Source: Chitinophaga pinensis
GTDB lineage: Bacteria > Bacteroidota > Bacteroidia > NS11-12g > UBA9320
Reading direction: 5' to 3'
Length of the DNA stretch: 5,308 nt
Assembly: GCA_945890595.1 (NCBI GenBank)
Contig: CAMDCQ010000157.1
Location: forward strand, 1-5,308
The position numbers and the translations under genes are program-made. The notes under the pieces are model-generated. The model searched no databases and was not told where the DNA came from. It was given only the letters and a program-made list of their open reading frames with translations. This document shows, piece by piece, positions 2,988 to 5,308 of the stretch. Position 1 is the stretch's first letter; each line of letters opens with the position of its first letter.

Positions 2988-5308
2988 TTATTTTATTTGT
3001 GATTTTAATTCGTTGATTTGACTTTGCTGCTCCTTTATAGCGTTAACCAAGGCTGAATAGATAGCATCTTTTTCAAGTCCTAAGTATTCGCCATTTTTAA
3101 CTGCATCAGGCATTACATCTTGAACCTCTTGTGCTATGAATCCAAATTGTTTACCATTGCTTCCATCTTTCCAATTGTACGAAACAGGGTTTAGTTTTAA
3201 TATATCAGCTAAACCATAGGTAAGTGGTATGATATTGGTTTTTAATCTTCTGTCTGAAGGGTTGGTATTGGTCAGGAATCCTGCGTTTGAATAAACAGTA
3301 CCTGTACCTAATGCTCCTACATAAACACTTCCAAAAGCACCTATTCCATTTACATAGAACTTAGCTCCTTGAGTAGTGGCAGTTGCGTTTACTAATACAT
3401 CACCACCGCTTGTTATTCTCATTGCTTGACTAGCATTAGGACTAAACACAATCGGCAAAGCTGTGCTTGTAAAAATCTCCATAAAATTTGTAGAGTCGGA
3501 ATATATCCCACCTGTTCTTGTTGCGCCTACTCCAAAATCTATACGAGCTGCGCCACCACCTACAATAGTTAATGCTGCGTTAGTTCCTGTTGTTACTATT
3601 GCTAAGTTCCTATCCCTACCTAATGATAATGGGTCTGCATTTGTACTACCTATGGCTACATTCCCACCGCTTGTTATTCTCATTTTTTCGGTGTCATTAG
3701 TACCAAAAGTAATAGCTATATTATCTCTATTCCAAAAATATGATGTAGTCGTATCAAGTCCAATAAACATACCTTGTGAGGCTAATGTTTGTCCTGCTCT
3801 TGCAATTGATATGATGCTTTGACCTGTAAATGCACTTTTAAAACCTACTACATATCCAATTGAATTAGCATAAGCCATTGATGTATCACCAACAATAAAC
3901 TGCCCACCGCTTGTTATTCTCATACGTTCAAATCCGCCACCTGTATAGAATGAAGTAAAACCTATTGCACCTATTTCAATACTTGTACTTGTTGCTCCAA
4001 TGTACCCTCTATTAGTGTCTGCCGTTTTAAATCCAATACCTGCATAGTTCCCTGCACTTGAGTTATTAATAGTTATTTCAGTATTTAATGAACCCGTAGA
4101 AGTAGTAGTTCCCACAAGTAGATTCCCATTTCCTAAAATAGTAACTTTATCACTACTAGTTCCTGAGTTGGTTGTTGTAAACACCAATTTAGATGTTCTA
4201 CTAGCATCAGTAGCTGTAGTCCAAGTAGTATAAATAGCACCTTGTATTTGGCTAACAGTAGTATCACTTTTAGCTCTAAAAATTATACCTGTTCCATATC
4301 CTTGACCTGCAGAAGGATTATTATATAGATATAAAGCAGCGTTATATGGGTCTTCCCCTCTTGAAGTAAAAAAGTTTGCAGCACCATCAAAGCCATAAGC
4401 AAAAATTGCTGACCCACCTGATGAAACTGAGCTATCTCGTATTTGAAGAGGAACAGCAGGACTTGTAGTTCCAATGCCCACATTCCCACCGCTTGTTATT
4501 CTCATACGCTCGGTGTCGTTTGTAGCAATTACTATTGCACTATTTCCTACATTATATAAGTACGCGTTATTTTGCAAATTTCCGTTTGGCGCAGAACTAC
4601 CTCCAATGCCAACATAAAAATCAGCAGTAGAATTTGGATTAGTCCAATGTATTGCATTGTAAACACCAGTTCCACTTTTTGCTAAATGTAAAATATCACT
4701 TGGCGAGGTAGTTCCTATACCTACGTTGCCTGTTGCAGTAACGTGCCACCCTACAAAATTCCCAGCAGCGTCTGTTGTTTGTATACCTCTTGGATTAGTA
4801 GCAGTAATACCCATAGAACCAATTCCTGTTCTTGTAAGTTTTATAAAATCATCAAAAGTAGATGACTCAATATGTAACTTACTTGAAGGACTTGTAATTC
4901 CAATCCCCAATCTACCACTCGCATCTAACGTCATAGCTTGTGTAAAGCTGATAGCGTTACCTGCCGTTCCTGAAGGAGCGGTTAGCCATTTATGTGCGCC
5001 ATCAAATTGTTCATATAAACTTGCATAACCTGTACCTATATAAACTCTTTGTGCAGATGTATTTATTATTTGGTTTGCGCTTAATTCAACTGCCGCATAA
5101 TCGGAAGATGTTCTTGCAGCAATAGAACCACCAAGACCTATTTGCATAGACCTTGCTCCACTCCACCACGCACTTGGTGTTACTCCTAAACCTAAATTGC
5201 CTGAAGCGTCAAGGTACATTTTTTGACTAAATCCTGCTCCGTTAACACCAGTAACTGTTCCAAATCTCATTGCAGTATTATAACATATTGCAGCACCATT
5301 GGTTACTC
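2988..5308 (-). CDS. tail fibre/spike with C-terminal S74 intramolecular chaperone, 5' end missing
   Basis: The reading frame is open to the right edge. Upstream of the first in-frame ATG at 5270 there are 12 more sense codons (VTNGAAICYNTA) with no stop, so the true start lies outside the window and the visible part is 772 residues. The body is low in charge and rich in Gly, Ser, Thr, Ala and Asn, with recurring units such as LDASGNLGLGV, LDASGRLGIGITSP, GNVGIGTTSP (twice) and MRITSGG (four times). This is the usual look of trimeric, beta-stranded fibre proteins. The C-terminus contains SDRRLKTNI, LNPVSYNWKDG, FGFIAQEVQDVMPDAV and a final coiled coil (IKEQQSQINELKSQIK), which together mark the Peptidase_S74 chaperone domain. 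The protein should form a trimeric host-recognition fibre that matures by self-cleavage. The first residues visible are already fibre repeat, so a substantial N-terminal, tail-binding part is presumably missing. Confidence 0.93.
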   Translation of the reverse strand, partial: VTNGAAICYNTAMRFGTVTGVNGAGFSQKMYLDASGNLGLGVTPSAWWSGARSMQIGLGGSIAARTSSDYAAVELSANQIINTSAQRVYIGTGYASLYEQFDGAHKWLTAPSGTAGNAISFTQAMTLDASGRLGIGITSPSSKLHIESSTFDDFIKLTRTGIGSMGITATNPRGIQTTDAAGNFVGWHVTATGNVGIGTTSPSDILHLAKSGTGVYNAIHWTNPNSTADFYVGIGGSSAPNGNLQNNAYLYNVGNSAIVIATNDTERMRITSGGNVGIGTTSPAVPLQIRDSSVSSGGSAIFAYGFDGAANFFTSRGEDPYNAALYLYNNPSAGQGYGTGIIFRAKSDTTVSQIQGAIYTTWTTATDASRTSKLVFTTTNSGTSSDKVTILGNGNLLVGTTTSTGSLNTEITINNSSAGNYAGIGFKTADTNRGYIGATSTSIEIGAIGFTSFYTGGGFERMRITSGGQFIVGDTSMAYANSIGYVVGFKSAFTGQSIISIARAGQTLASQGMFIGLDTTTSYFWNRDNIAITFGTNDTEKMRITSGGNVAIGSTNADPLSLGRDRNLAIVTTGTNAALTIVGGGAARIDFGVGATRTGGIYSDSTNFMEIFTSTALPIVFSPNASQAMRITSGGDVLVNATATTQGAKFYVNGIGAFGSVYVGALGTGTVYSNAGFLTNTNPSDRRLKTNIIPLTYGLADILKLNPVSYNWKDGSNGKQFGFIAQEVQDVMPDAVKNGEYLGLEKDAIYSALVNAIKEQQSQINELKSQIK
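2991..3257 (-). other. Peptidase S74 chaperone domain with self-cleavage site
   Basis: The last 89 residues of the tail fibre begin with S-D-R-R-L-K (Ser codon at 3257-3255). In characterised S74 domains the Ser and the Lys of this motif form the catalytic dyad, and cleavage occurs just before the Ser, here between P and S in the sequence TNP/SDRRLK. Both residues are present, as are the downstream PVSYNWKDG and GFIAQEVQ blocks and the C-terminal coiled coil that helps trimerise the chain. The released piece would be about 10 kDa. Confidence 0.88.
3403..4505 (-). repeat. four exact 20-bp direct repeats in the tail-fibre gene
   Basis: The minus-strand sequence ATGAGAATAACAAGCGGTGG occurs at 3422-3403, 3683-3664, 3923-3904 and 4505-4486. 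All copies are in frame and encode M-R-I-T-S-G-G. Spacings are 261, 240 and 582 bases, all multiples of three. Identity extends to every synonymous position although the flanking sequence differs, pointing to recent duplication or recombination between fibre modules, not only protein-level selection. Confidence 0.9.

Noticed and set aside
3463..3822. 119-aa plus-strand ORF in the tail-fibre region
   Set aside because: It is antisense to the well-supported tail fibre, with no leader or recognisable domain.
4283..4489. 68-aa minus-strand ORF with many hydrophobic residues
   Set aside because: It is an alternate-frame shadow inside the tail-fibre gene, without a leader or clear topology.
3403..4505. 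Repeats in the tail fibre as a CRISPR array
   Set aside because: Spacings are 240-582 bases, the repeats are in frame in a coding sequence, and they encode a common fibre motif.
4726..5028. 100-aa plus-strand ORF rich in Pro, Val and Ile
   Set aside because: It is antisense to the tail-fibre repeats; the composition mirrors Gly/Thr/Asn codons on the other strand.

Overview
The window reads as the tail-fibre end and lysis region of a phage or prophage of Bacteroidota, most likely a flavobacterium-type host. The reasons are the AT-rich sequence, start codons preceded by A-rich leaders instead of Shine-Dalgarno motifs, a good match to the Bacteroidota promoter (TTTG, 21 nt, TAnnTTTG), and the gene content: an S74-type tail fibre, holin-like proteins, envelope-spanning lipoproteins and a GH19 endolysin. 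All supported genes lie on the minus strand, so the region is read from the right edge to the left edge.

Right to left, the layout is as follows. (1) 5308-2988: a long tail fibre/spike, open at the right edge (its start lies outside the window), with repeated beta-rich motifs and a C-terminal self-cleaving S74 chaperone. (2) 2980-2612: a 122-aa conserved-looking phage protein of unknown role. (3) A 64-nt gap holding the only clear promoter. (4) 2547-2137: a 136-aa charged helical protein. (5) 2130-1: the lysis cassette, packed with almost no spacing. It holds a 61-aa holin candidate, a 145-aa lipoprotein with a C-terminal membrane segment (unimolecular spanin candidate), a previously unlisted 28-aa membrane microprotein (1511-1425), an 80-aa two-helix holin candidate, a 108-aa inner-membrane coiled-coil protein, a 107-aa lipoprotein, a 149-aa secreted and tail-anchored coiled-coil protein, and the first 55 residues of a GH19 endolysin.

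Together these genes suggest a full Gram-negative lysis programme. Holin(s) would permeabilise the inner membrane, the GH19 enzyme would cut peptidoglycan, and spanin-like proteins would breach the outer membrane. The odd point is redundancy: the cassette has two holin candidates and both a one-protein and a two-protein spanin candidate, plus a third coiled-coil envelope protein whose gene overlaps its upstream neighbour by 80 nt in the +1 frame. The roles of the small proteins are inferred from topology and position, not from detected homology.
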